Below the pieces are notes generated by a model that saw only the letters and a list, made by a program, of their open reading frames with translations, was not told the origin of the DNA and made no database searches. A program made the position numbers and the translations under genes. This document shows, piece by piece, positions 40,132 through 53,000 of a stretch of DNA of 64,000 bases. The DNA lies in contig NC_067282.1 in the NCBI RefSeq assembly GCF_020740795.1, positions 153,808,858 to 153,872,857 of the forward strand, read 5' to 3'. The DNA is from Apus apus. Its lineage: Eukaryota > Chordata > Aves > Apodiformes > Apodidae. Every line of letters begins with the position of its first letter. Positions within the stretch are counted from its first letter, which is position 1.

Positions 40132-41149
40132 GCCGAGACCTGGAAATGAAAGTAAAGAGATCAGGAGGCACATGGAGGGAGCTGCAGGGGCAGCCGATCC
40201 AGAAGCAGAATGCTGCCTTCTGTAATTAAATAGCATTTACTATTATTATTACTTCTAGTAATAATACATTAATAATATCTCTAGTAATACAATACCATTT
40301 ATCAAGAAAAGTTTATACATAGTGTGTGTGGGGGAAACCCGAGGAGAGGTGAGTATTTTTTAATTATTTTGGGGGGATATTTTTGTCTTAAACCAATTCT
40401 GTCTGCGTGTGTGTGTTTGTGTATGCAAAAAGGGGTGGACTTGAGAAACAAGAAAATCTGGATATTGCTTCATTAGAAAGTAAAGGCTTCAGACGGTAAC
40501 TGCATGGATGAAACGTTGTGTAATTGCAAAGTAGGAAAAAAAAGTGGATAAAAATAATATGGGTGAGATTTTGAAGCTAACCCCCTCTTCCGCCAAAAAT
40601 GTGGGGTTTGCAAGAAAGTAATTGTCAGGGATCCTAATCCCACCCCCTGGAAAAAATGTGGTAGCAGTCTAAAAGTGAATAGCTAGGGGAAAAGCCCCTG
40701 GGTCTATATGAAAAACTTCGTATTAATTGCGTTTGTGCCCGTTTGCGGTTTGTAGGTTTAAGACCTGTGTTCAGGTCCGTATTCAGGCTGCCGTTTCCCC
40801 CTCTTGTTCGGTATAAACCCCATGAAGCAGCAGAGAAGCCCCTGTGGAATTGCTTTTTCGGATGCACGTTCCGTAGGGGCTTGTAAAGTTTATCAAATAA
40901 GAAGATTGTAGGTTGTTGGGGTTTTTTTTAATTCCTTATTTCTTTATTTTTTTCCTCCCAAATTCTTGAATGCTTTATACAGTTTCCGGGTGGCAGGGAA
41001 GGTTAGCTTTCCCCCTCCTTCCCCCTTAAAGCCGCCTCCCTGACTCCCGCAGATGTGTGATTTTTTTTTAATTTATTTAAGTGGATGGTGGATGGGGAAG
41101 GAGAAAGAGAATGTTTCGGTTTGTTTGCCTTTTCCTCGGGGGAGCCTGG

Positions 41150-41358
41150 TTATCTCCTGCCGCCCGAGACCATCCCCCCCTGGGCGGAGGGGGGAGGGAT
41201 GCCCGAGTGCCGGCGCTGGGCCCAGCCGAGCTGCGGGGGGTGCGGGAGGCGCCGGCGGCCCCTCTCCGCCCCGGCCAGCCGAGGTGGCGCTTCCGGCGGC
41301 TGCGGCCGCTAGGCAAGGCCGGGGATTGGCGGCCTAGTGCTGGGGGTGGGGGGCGGAG
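41150..41358 (+). other. ZC3H7B: Probable ZC3H7B non-coding first exon
   Basis: Ends at GGCGGAG/GTAAGC (donor 41359-41360). Start is not defined. It would join over 5.7 kb to the ATG exon at 47039, which carries only eight bases before its ATG, so a separate 5' UTR exon must exist. Confidence 0.4.
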
Positions 41359-41640
41359 GTAAGCGGGAGCTCCCGCTCCATCCCTGTGGGAACTGGTCCC
41401 GGGATGTAATTTTTGAAAGCGGTTGAGGGGAGGGCGAGCTGGTTGGCACGAAGCCAAGGGCGAGCGGCCGAGGGACGGGCAGCGTCACCCCCGCGCCCCC
41501 TCCTCGGGGCCCGGCCGCCGTGCCAGGGCCGCTGGGGCGGGAGGCAGGGGGTGGCCCGCAGCACATGGGGCCTGGGCTGCCGGGCTGGGGGCGTCACCGC
41601 TTCAAGCTGGCTCCCGAAACGCAGCCCAAGAGACTGTGTT
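41150..41640 (+). promoter_or_regulatory. ZC3H7B: CpG island, likely ZC3H7B promoter
   Basis: G+C- and CpG-rich block flanked by AT-rich sequence, with GC-box-like runs (ccccgcctgggcgg-type elements). It is the only such block upstream of the ZC3H7B coding exons and contains a good plus-strand donor at 41359. Confidence 0.6.
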
Positions 41641-43189
41641 CAGGAAGGAGACCTTGTTGGTCGCAGGTTTGTGCGAAGCTGGGTGCTCGGTGGCCTCCTA
41701 CAAATCAAGCACACCTGCCTCGTAATACAGGGTTTCTTTTATACATCAAAAATGCAAACTCATCCCTTAAGTACACCGATGCGAACATCTACATACTTAG
41801 CCGGCAAGTCCTTCAGTGAGAAGGGGTCCTTCCAGGGAAGTTTAAACTGTTGTTCTCTGCGATACCGATCTCCTGCCTCTATAGACATTTACACCAAGGC
41901 AGTACCTCGAGGGTATGTCCGTCTGCTGTGACTACAGACGTTCATGTACATTCTCCCCAGGGGAGACCCATCTCCTGCGGCTGCTGACATCGTGCACCAA
42001 GATAGCTCAGCGAACAGCCCCTTCTGTCGGTAATGCTGGCCTGTCTCTTCTGATATCAGAGGGAGCAAAAAATGCGATGCTGAGCATCAGGGTGGTCTCT
42101 TGAGGTTTTCACCCACTTGTCTCTATTCCCTTCCTGGGGAAGCATCTGGGTGATGATTTTATTTTCAGCTGGGGTGAGGAGGTCGTTGCTGCCTCACCCT
42201 GCATTTCCTGGAGGTATAGCTGGGTGAAGCTGGTGGCACCCTGATACCAGCCGTGGGGCAGGAGCAGGACTAGCGGGGTGCCAGGAGAGTGACCACAGAG
42301 GCCCTTTGGGAGGGCAGACACAGTCATCAGACTCGGTGGGCATGGTGGTGGCGACCCGGAGAGCTGTTGGCTGTGAGAGAAGCATTGAAACCCAGGGCAT
42401 GGGGCATGGCAGGGAGTGGGGGCCTGTGTTTGTTGTGGACTGTGCAGCTTGTCCTCTGCTGACATGAGACCACTTCCCTGTTCTGCTGCACCACCGAGGT
42501 AGCCAAACTGCGGTCAGTGAAAGACTCCGTGTTGCAGACTAGTGCATGCTGGAGCCATTTGCCTGGGGGAGAGAGCACATGCAGCCTGAGGCTGAGCTTC
42601 CATTTCAGCTGTACAACCTGCCACTTGTATCCGTGAGCTTATTTCTGGCTGAAATGTTACAGTCAGAGCCTGGAAGTCGGTCAAGTGTGAAGTCATTGCC
42701 ACCCCAGAAATACAATATGAAAAGCTTTGCCCAAATTCAGCTCTGGCAGGGTTGGGAATAACACCAGGTCCTTCAGAAGGTAAATTAAAGTCTTTCTGTT
42801 CATCTTGTAGTGTCTTGTAGAGTGAATCTACCCAGTTTGTCATTGACTCACCCTGTTTACTGACTTGTGCTTCCTCTTGAAGGCAAGAAAACCATTTTGC
42901 CTGTCTGCAGTATTGTATTTATGTCTGGCAAATAGTTTGCAACTCATTAACGAACTATGAATAAAGTTCTGTACCAGAGAGGATAAACATCTCTGGACTG
43001 AAAGGATAAAAGCTTTGTAGTGGGGATATAAATATGATGGATTCGAATTCTGGTGGTGATTTGAGCAGATGAGTCCAGACAGATAGGTTTGGGGGTGGGG
43101 GGGAAAGGATGGTTTGTGAAATGTTTTCTGCTGTGATTCTAAATTTAGAAGACCAAGAAAACAAAAGCTAAATAGGCTCTGTGCTTAAA

Positions 43190-44160
43190 ATTAATTATGT
43201 ATTAGCCATGTATGGTGTGCAGCAGATCTGAAATGTATGTATGGGTGGCTTGGGTTTGTGGTTGTAAAAGATGTGTGGCTTGATCTGAGGGTTGAATGAG
43301 ACATCATGAAGATGCTGGGAGGACAAGGTGAGACAGAAGTGACCTGAGTTTGATGAGGAGGTGATAGGAGTGGAGGTGTGAGGACTAAAAGAAGGAGTCG
43401 GAATGGTTGCTTCCTGCAGCTGTGGGGTAGGCAGGATAGGGGAGAGCTCTGCAATGCATGGAGGAGGGTGCTGATGTGGAGCCAGATTGAAAGACAAAGG
43501 TGATTGTTCCTGAGAGATGTGAAAGAAGTTGTTAGGGCAGCAGCATGTGGTGTGCATTTTGGGGGCGTTGCCATGAGGCGATGAGTCTTACGTGCGAAGT
43601 CGTGACATAAGCGTGAAGGTTCACAGAGCTTAGCAGGGAAAGCTGGTCACCCACTTACAAGGAGAGTGGAATGTGGGGCAGTATCAGGGGGCAGCAATCT
43701 GGAGGGGAGATCAGGCATGCAGTGTATGTCAAAAGAAGGCAACGGAAGGTCTTGTGTTCAAGAATGGTCACTGTGAAAGATGATGGTAGTACTGCACAGA
43801 TTAACCAGCGTGCAGGGCACAGAGGGTGTTTTTTTTAATAAGGGGGTTGTAGCAAGGATCAAAACTGTAGCTGGGTATTGAGGGACTTCCAGAGATGCAG
43901 TAGATTGGTCAGCCATCTGCGTGAAGCAAAGATGGAGATAGGCATGTTGGGTGTGGTGGCAATGGTGGCAGGAGAGAAGAAGCAGAAGGAGGGTTCCAGG
44001 ATACAAGAGGAGCTGGGTAACTCTAGGAAGGAGATATTCTGGAGCCTTTTGCTGTAGTCCCTTGGCTCCACTACAGCTTTTGGTCAGAAATGTTTGAATG
44101 CCCTTCTCTGCGGGCAAGCCACAGTAACCAGTTCTTGTAACACATGCCCACATCCTGCTG
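43190..44160. other. Purine-rich strand-asymmetric tract in ZC3H7B first intron
   Basis: About 1 kb with strong G+A bias on the plus strand and few stops on the minus strand, giving spurious minus open frames rich in Ser, His, Pro and Thr. I recognise no repeat family. Confidence 0.4.
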
Positions 44161-47038
44161 GGTAGGATGTTTTATCAGTGGGGTCAGGGTAGCCATGAGA
44201 ACAGGTACTGATCTCTTCACTCCTCATAGTAGTGTTTTAAGCTGAGCTCAGCAGCAGAGGTTGAAGTAGGCTGTGTGTATCAGAAGCTTTTCAAGATGAT
44301 GATCTGTTTTGTGGATATACACAATTGTGAAGGTGTGCTGCAGTATTTTTGGAGTGCAGCCATTGACTTTGTGATGACCAGGCAGTGTTCAGCTGCTCTC
44401 CCTTTTCATCAGATCCATGTGCTGCAGCTTCCCTTCCCTGATTTTTGTTTTCTCCAGCATGGCTGCTGTCAGGAAGCAGCAAGAGCAGGGCTGCTTCTAC
44501 AGGGAGGACAAGCTAGGAGCCAAAGATGATGACAGCCACCAGCAGTTCTGGGCACAGTCCCACCATATCTGAACAGGGCAGGCAAAACAAGGTGCTGATA
44601 GCAGGGATCCATCAACAGTCCCAGGGAAGATGGGGTGGTTATTTGGGTCCTGGGTCTACCCAGCAAGTTCAGCAGTCTGATATGGTGCCAGAGTAGGACT
44701 GAAGAAAAGCTGCCTTCAGTGTAGGTCCAAGGTTTGTCCAGGAGATAGAACTGAGGACAGGTGCACCTACAGTATGGCTCAGATGAGGCAGTATGCCTGA
44801 ACCTGAACTTAAGTGGAACTCCTGAACTGTGGGCAGAGGGTGCATGGGTGCAGGTCTGAGGTGAGGCTGTTTGCAGCATTTGAAGCTTGTTAGTGCACTC
44901 AGAGCCCAAACAGCTAGAAATTCCTCCTTCCTGCCTGTGCTTTCCCCCATCAATCTTTGTTAGGGCCCTCTTGGACTTTTAACCCTTGTCTCTGATAGCC
45001 CTCACGGTTCTTCCCTACTGTGCTCTGGGGTTGCTCTGTCTTCTTTTCTGGCTTCACTGCTGTCTGTGTGGAAATGGTTCCTACTGCTTCTCTTCACCTT
45101 GACTGTTCCCTCTTCTTCTGTTGCAGAATTTAATGCAAGGAGAAATGTAAAATAAATGGACTCTGTCTCTTTTTCTATTCCTCAAGCCAGTCTGCCTGTA
45201 GTGTTAGTGATCACATTAACCTCACAGTCTCCTTGTTAAATTTCCTTCTTTCTTCCTGATTGCTCATTATCCAGGTTATTTATAAATCATTCCAGGCCTT
45301 CTGTTGGTGTGATATTGAAGTCTACCTGCTCTTCTCCATTGCTTCTGTTAAAAGCCTTTATAGAGATGCTGATCATCACTCACCTTGTCAGCTTTCCCTT
45401 TCGTGCTGCGCTGCTCATCCTGTTGCAAATGCAGCTGCTTAAAATCTTCTACCTGCTGCTTGGACCAGATTGCTCTCAGATTTAATGTCTGATGACTTAA
45501 AAACTGCACAGTTATTACTTTCAAGCTCTTGCTTGCCTTTTGCTACCACTTTTTCCTGGTCTTTCTCTTGATTCTGCCTTTCCCCAGCTGTCATTCTTGG
45601 TAAAGGACAGGTATTAATTCTTCTGTATTTTGTGTGGCACAGAGCACAGTCACTAAGGGCTTGCAGTGTTGTGAGGATTGATTTTCACAAAGGTCTCTTC
45701 CCCAAGTGCCAGACTGAACATGCCATAGATACTGTGAGATGGCTTGGAATGGTAGGGATTATTTTAATTTAAAACGGAGCTGGCAGTAACGCTCTCCAAG
45801 CTGTTGTAGTGTAGAGTTAGAGAAATTACTTTTGTTTTTGTCATTATCTCTTCAGAGGTGGTCCCAGGCTGGGAAGGCACAGTGTCTTCAGCTCCATTTC
45901 ATCTCTGTGTTTTTGTATTTGCTGCCTTTGTCCTAAAGTTACTGTACCTCAAACACTGAGCATTGTTTGTGGTCACAGCTGCTTGATGGCAAGACTGGGA
46001 AATACGCAGTCTCCAGCAACTCTCATTTATTGCAAAGTATCATCCCTTCCTCCCTTTTTTATTCTTTTCTTCTGTGGCAGACCTGTGTACCCTGGGGAGA
46101 GGTCAGGGAGTGGCCATTCCAAGACTTCCTCCCAAAACACAGAGAATGAAGGTCATGTATCTTATGGTGTGATTTAAACCCATTTTAATTGAGGAAAGGG
46201 ACGTTACTACAAAATGGCTCCATTGTACTCCTTGCCTATCTGCACTCATAGAGACCCAGACTGGATTTGATCAAACCTAGACAAGTTACTGTGCCCATTT
46301 GTGTCCCTTACTAGGTGGGGATAACTCTTTGGAGTCTTCCTCTGGCCCTGCCCACCCCAGTTTAAAACAGTGGGGGGCCCTGTCCCCTCTCTGAAGGGCT
46401 GTTCCCACAGCTACAATGCTCTTGCCTGCGGATTTTCAGCACAAAATTCCTGTTGCTTAGATTGATTACTGTTCTTTTATGTAGACCACAGCAAGCAATT
46501 TGATCTCCTTCCTTAGTGTCTCTCTCTGTGATATGCCTCCAGACACCTTACAGAGATTCCTTATGGTAAACCAGTTTAAATCTGTCCCAAATGAACAGTG
46601 GTCAGAATTGCTAGTGGTCAGAATTGCTTGTCACAAATTCCTGAAATGACTGACAGTGCAGGAGAAGTGTTGACCTTTTTTATTATTTTTTTTTAATTAT
46701 TTTTTTCCCTTTCCTGGAAGGCAGTCATGATTACAGTTGGTGCCTATTCCTTTATTTACTGGCAGCCTAAGGTAGAGAGCTCAAATTGAAGTAATTCTTC
46801 TTTGCCCATGTATCCTGGCAGTGGTGTGTGAGAAAAAGCAGATACTTGCTAGTGAGCTGCTTGCCATCCTCTGTCTGCTGTGTGGATAAATCATGGACTT
46901 CAGTGTCCAGGGCGTCTGGTCTGGAACATTTTGTTAGTAGTAAATTCAAGCACACACAGAATACTGTGCTGATTAATTGCCAGCAAGACCTGTCATGACT
47001 TACTTTGTTGTGTTTTGTTTTTTCTTCTTCCTCTACAG

Positions 47039-50000
47039 CGACTATAATGGAGAGACAGAAGAGAAAACAAGAAATAGAGAAAGGACTTCAGTTCATTCAG
47101 TAAGTGAACAACCTCATTGCTTCCTGTGATTTCGGAGACAGGTGTCTGCCTATCAAGGATTGCAGGAATCAAGTTCTTCCTGTTCACCACTTTGGGGCTT
47201 CTGCATGGGAAAGAGATATTGGTCCCAAGGGTGTTCACCATGATTCTTCAGTCTGCTTCTTGTACTGCCATCTCTCTACATTTGAAATTGTGTAATTTTA
47301 ATTCCCTTGGGTTTTGCCCTCTGCTGCAGTTCCAGGATGATTTTTATAGTCTCAAGGTGCTCTCAACAATGTTATCCCTCCTTTCTTAGGAAGGGAGATA
47401 GTGTTTTTGTTTTGTTTGGGGGGGAAGCAGGGTAAATGACTTGCCAGGTGCCCCATATATGCCTATAGCAGAAATAGATTACCTGGGCTCTTTTACAGTT
47501 CTCTACTTGGTAGGTGCCCCAGGTCACTCTTTGACTATCATGTGGCCTTGTAGAGCTTGATGTGGTTGCTGACGTTGTAACTACAAGTCCAAGTGTTTCC
47601 TAATAAAAATACAGTAGTGTTTTTTCCCCTTCAGTGTTTGAATTAGCAAAGACCTCAGACTCAGATTCCAGGGTGAATAAGGAAGCAGCAAGATTGTAAT
47701 CAGATGGGTTTGAGGTTTAAGTTCTGCTTTGAGTCCTTCAGTTATAATGGCTGAAATCTTGTGTATCTACAACAGGAAAAAAAAAAAAAAGGCAAATCTT
47801 CCATGTTACATATTTATGTCCTGTGGCATGACAATTATATTTTTGCCCCAAATTGAGACTAAATGGGGCTGATAATCCAGTTTCAAAGAGGAAATTTTGA
47901 GGTTTATTGATAATAAAGAATTTAGAAATACAGGGTGGTGATCATGCTTCTGGAGCACTTCTCAAAATCTGAACTTGGGGCAGTGTAATTTGTTGGCTTA
48001 TTTTGATGTGAAAGAAGGGTAGTCCAATTTTATGAGCAGCATTAATATTTCTTGCAAAGCCAGGGCATTTCCTGCAGTTAATTTTAAGGAGCAGATGATT
48101 AGGTGAAATCTAAAATAAGTTTACTGTCTGTCCAGTAAGGTAATCTATATGATGTTGTATTTCAAAGGTACAAAGGGGCCATAAGAGGTGCTAATAGCCT
48201 GTTGTTTTCTCCTTTAAGAGAAAAAATAAATACAAGTGGTCCAAATCTGGGTGACCTGGGTGGTCTGATCTGAAGAAGGGAACCTTTCATCTAGGTCTCC
48301 ATGCTGATGTGGGGTAGATGATATCCACACAAGCACTGCCAGTTCTGTGACACAGCCTGGCAGCTTTGGCCAAGACAGCTGGAGTTAAATGGCCTCCCAA
48401 ACTTGCATTTTCCCCTTTGCTTTTGTGCTGTAGGCCTGAAGGCTTGTGGCTGTGTCAGTGCAGAGGAAAGTGATTACATTTATCACTGTATGTCTTTGGC
48501 TGCACAGAGGATTTGTGGAGGTCTTGGAGTGCCGGTCTGGTGCCTCTCATTAGAGCCAGATGCACTTAAAATACACTTGTGCTCTCCATGACCGTTTTTC
48601 ATGGGACTTTCAGAAAGGTGGGGGTTTTTTTAGGTGACTGGTGGAAGGCATGTTGCAGAGGATTGTGTATGTGCAGAAAATAGCTGAGAGTAAGATTCCT
48701 CTAATGTCAAGTCCCTTTGGGACCTGATCTTGTCACCACTATGGCCATCACTGAGCACAGTAATTGTGTTCTCTTTGCCCCATCTACCTTTTAAAGTGAT
48801 AAATTGTTCAGCAACTCATGGAGATAGTCAACATAGGACCAGAAAGATGGTTTCTTCATCAGACAAAAGCCTGTGTTTGTATGGATATCTGTTTCATGAA
48901 AATTTTCTCTTTTTCAGGTCCACATTGCCCCTAAGCCAAGAAGATTATGAGGTAATGAAAAACTTGTTTTTTGAAGTTGGGAACCTTTGGTTAGCAAGAT
49001 TTGTTCTGTTGCACATTCATTAGTTAACATACCAAAAGTGGGGAGTGTGGGATGGCCTGTCACAATTTGTCTGTAACTTAAAGCTCTAAGGTTCTGACAA
49101 CAACAACTGTAAGGAGAAGAAGAAAACACTTGAGTGCTCAAGAAGGAAGCGAATTTGACTGGATTATTCTCCTCTACCAAAAGACTGATGTTTTACAGAT
49201 GGGTGGGGAGGCAGGAGGATCTTAGTGGTCAGGAAGCTTGCTAAAACTTACGGAAAGGAATGGGAAATTGGAAAACCTCTCCTGTCTCTGAATATCCGCT
49301 TCAATCTGTTTGCTCTCTCCCCGCTGCCCAGGCCTTTTTGCAGAAGCTGGTGAGAAACCTGTTTGCAGAGGGCAATGATTTGTTTCGAGAGAAGGATTTC
49401 AAGCTTTCACTAGTGCAGTATGTAGAGGGGCTGAACGTGGCAGATTATGCAGCCTCCGACGATGTGACCATCCCAAAGGAACTCCTGTGCAAGCTGCATG
49501 TCAACCGAGCTGCCTGCTACTTTGCCATGGTGAGCACATTCCTAAGTCATCCCCAGGGGCCAGGGAGGACATAATGGTTGCAGTGCCATGCAGTTGGAAA
49601 AGATGTTAAGACGGGTTTAATTTGATTTTATCCCTGCCCTTCTCCAACACTGGAGGAGATGATGACAGAGGAAACTGCTGTCTACCTCCCCACTATTGCA
49701 CTGTGTCTTACAAGACCAGAGAAAAGATGTGAAGGAGAGGGGGCCAGGTTTAAGGTACTGAGAGTGCAGTTCTGGTCCGTCTTAGTAAGTTAGTAAAATC
49801 TGGAGACTGTAAAGAGCCAGCGCCTTCCGTTATTAAACAAGTATTTTTCTGGAATACTCTTTTGAGTATTGCTCTGTAGGTTTCTGCCTCCTTGATTGAG
49901 GCACTAGAAGACAGTGAGAAAGCTTTGGGTCTTGACGGATCTTTCAGTCCACACACATGGAAAAAGAATCTGCAATACTTAAGCTCTAAAAGGCTGCATG

Positions 50001-53000
50001 CTTCTATTTTCCTAAGGAATCCAGCAGCTTTCCTTTATGGCACAACCCCTGAGCCGGTCCATCCTGTTTGTAGTGAGGCTGAGTCCCATGAAAAAAATGA
50101 GCAAGCAGTCACATAATTAAAGACTGTCAAATGTCACAGGCCCAAAGTACAGGGGGAGACAAGATAAGGTTGTTCAAGCAGCCTTACTTCTGGCATTCAC
50201 TGACTTTGAAGTGTATTTAGTTTTGCAAGACTTAATAAAATGTTCTATTCCTGTAGGTTTTGTTTGTCTTTACACTGGTCTCTGTAGGAGGGAGTATATA
50301 TATGTATTTCCAACTGCTTTCTGTATCCCTGTTTTCTGCTGAGAAATACAATGTTTGCATTCACTCAGAATGAAGGGTTTGTCTGCTGTGTCTCAGCTAA
50401 CTCGAGGTGGTCTCTTCTATGCAGGGGTTGTTTGAGAAGGCACTGGAAGACAGCGAGAAGGCTTTAAGTCTTGATGAGGAAAACATCCGAGCGCTCTTCC
50501 GGAAAGCCCGCTGCTTAAATGAACTTGGAAGACACAAAGAAGCTTATGAGTGCAATAGCCGATGTTTGCTCTCCCTCCCACACGTAAGTCTCTGACATGC
50601 AAACTCCTCTTGATTTCTGTGGCCTACCACCTTCCTGCTTAGTGTCAAGTCAGAGGATAGTGGAATAGTGGATAGTGTTCCTGGGAATATGCTTATGCCA
50701 AGTAATTCTGTCTCTCTGATTTGAAGATGGGTGTTTGACTCCACATATTTCTTCAGTCCAAGTTACCCTCTGTAGACAGTGCCAGCCATAGACACCGGTT
50801 AGTGACTGCAGGTTTGGTGACCTAATTGTGAAGAGCAAAACCCTACCCTAACAAAATGTGAATGAGATTTTTTTAATTATCTGGTTTTATATGTCTAATG
50901 GGAGTAGCTAGGAGCATGGGACATATGGGAACTGGAGCACTGGAAGGAAAACATGTGCTTTTCCTGGATTAGATAAAAATGTCTCATGTTTTACTTACTG
51001 ATAGCTTAGGCAAGCTGATAAAGCTTTTTATTTCTTGTCAAACATGGGAAGGTGTTCTTGACATCCTATGTCATAGTTATTTTTAAGTTCACAGGTGTGT
51101 AAATTTTTGCATTCAGAGGTGACTATCTGCATATGCTACGCTCTAGGTATTTTCTTGACAGTGCTTTTGTTGAGTGGCCCTTTAGGCCAAATTATAGACA
51201 GGAAAACAGACTGTGATTAGATAGATTCTAGTGAGCACTGGTTGTCTTTGCTAAGTATGGCTCTGATCTGTCACACTAATGCTATTACATTAAATATGCA
51301 TCTACTTCAGCAGGAAAAGTTAACTTTCCTTTATTAGCAGTGTTACAGAAGCAGAAGCCTTGTTAGCAGTTAGTTACTCCTTTTGTGTAGCTGGTGAATT
51401 CTAGTTTATTTGACTTGGCAGAACAGGGCAACCAAAACACGTCAAAGATAGAATGTTAGAGGAGTTCCAAGCAGCTGTTTTTTAAACAGCCCTTTTATTA
51501 AAAAACTGTCTAATATATGTCAGTGTAAAGACACATCTGGCTGTATATCACATTGCAATTGAGCCACTTAATTGAATTAACTTAATTTTTTAACTGTGTA
51601 CTTATGTGACGGTATCTCCCATCGTTATCATTACAATCATCGTGGTCTACAAACACTTGATCAAACTTCCCTGTGGCAGTCAAGTTCAGCCTTACACATT
51701 CCATGTCAAGTGATCTGCATTCCATTTTCTAAACAGTTCAGTCTTGTAAATTAACATACCTCATTGCCTTAGTACCTCATTAACAGAAATCAGAAGCCTT
51801 CTCTATATTCAAGGCGAGTCATGCTATTGATCACCTTACTCTTGCTTCCATTACACCAGCTGCTGGAGCACATGGGTACTTCCAGCCTGCATTGGTGTAA
51901 CAGCTGAGAACTTCGTTGTGCTCAAAGCAGGGCATGTATTCAAACTTGTGGTGGTGAAGGATCTGCCATTCAGTTGACTCACTGTCTAGCAGAGTTAACT
52001 TGTTTCTGGGTGCAGATACTCAGTGATGGTAGTTTACAGAGATTCCCAGCATGGTGATAGTCCTCTTGTGGTATGCTTTTTTTGGGATGGCATGGGATTT
52101 TTTTAGGGTGTTGGAGAGGAGCATATTGCATGCTCTTGTTGAGCATCCCCTCATTTAGGTGGGAGGTAGTAACTGCCTGGGGGTGGCATTTGCCTGAGGG
52201 AAGGGAAAGCTAAAGGACAGTCTTGAGGGTGACTAAGAACAGATAACTCCTCCACCCCCTGCTGACAAAAAGAATAATCAGGTATGTGTTGTCGAGAAGT
52301 GGAGGCAGTCTAGAGAGAAATACACTCTTGATCTTGTCTGTGAATCTGAGAAGACATCTTGGAAGTTACATTGGCATGTGGAGGTGAATAGGGTAAGCCT
52401 GGTAGATAGGAGTATTATATCAATTAAAAGAAACTATGTCAGAGGTCTTTCTGGTGAGACACCTGAGAGGTTGTTGGGAAAGGCAGAATCCCAAGAGGCT
52501 AACAGAGCAATGAAAACATGATTAGTGTTAGAAATGTCTAAGAGGTGGAAGAGAATGAGAAAGGAACAGTGACCATGAGATTTGACCAAGAAGAGGTCTC
52601 AGAAGGGTTCCTGGACACTTCCAGGGCAAAATAGGTCCTGAAAGAGTGTAAGATGGAAAGAGAAGAGGAAATGGAAGACAGATGTTTGTCTTCATTGAAT
52701 TCAGAGAAGATGGTGACAAGACCAGTGCTGAAGATGTTGGGGAGCAAGAACAGTCAAGAAGTGACACTCCAAATTGAAAGGAAAAGTTACGCATCCTGTG
52801 GGTTGGAAGAACCAGAGGCTAGTGAGGGGCAGCAAGGAAAAGGATGAACCTGCAGGGAGAAGGAGGTTGGAAAGACCAACATGACAAGTAGAGAGAAGAG
52901 AGCAAGCTTTGAGATTGGAGATGAAGGAGGAGATACTGAGACGTTAAGGAGAGATGTCACAATAGATTGGGGAGGTATTTTTTTTCTTCTTCGAAGAAAC

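Larger units (their letters stand above)
36850..41140. other. Intergenic region between divergent RANGAP1 and ZC3H7B
   Basis: No splice-bounded ORF recognised. AT-rich with several microsatellites near 39.9-40.1 kb and short homopurine runs. The genes on either side point away from it. Confidence 0.55.

Noticed and set aside
43191-43574. 127-codon minus-strand frame
   Set aside because: Explained by the purine bias of the plus strand; the two overlapping minus frames are equally long, which is typical of composition and not of coding.
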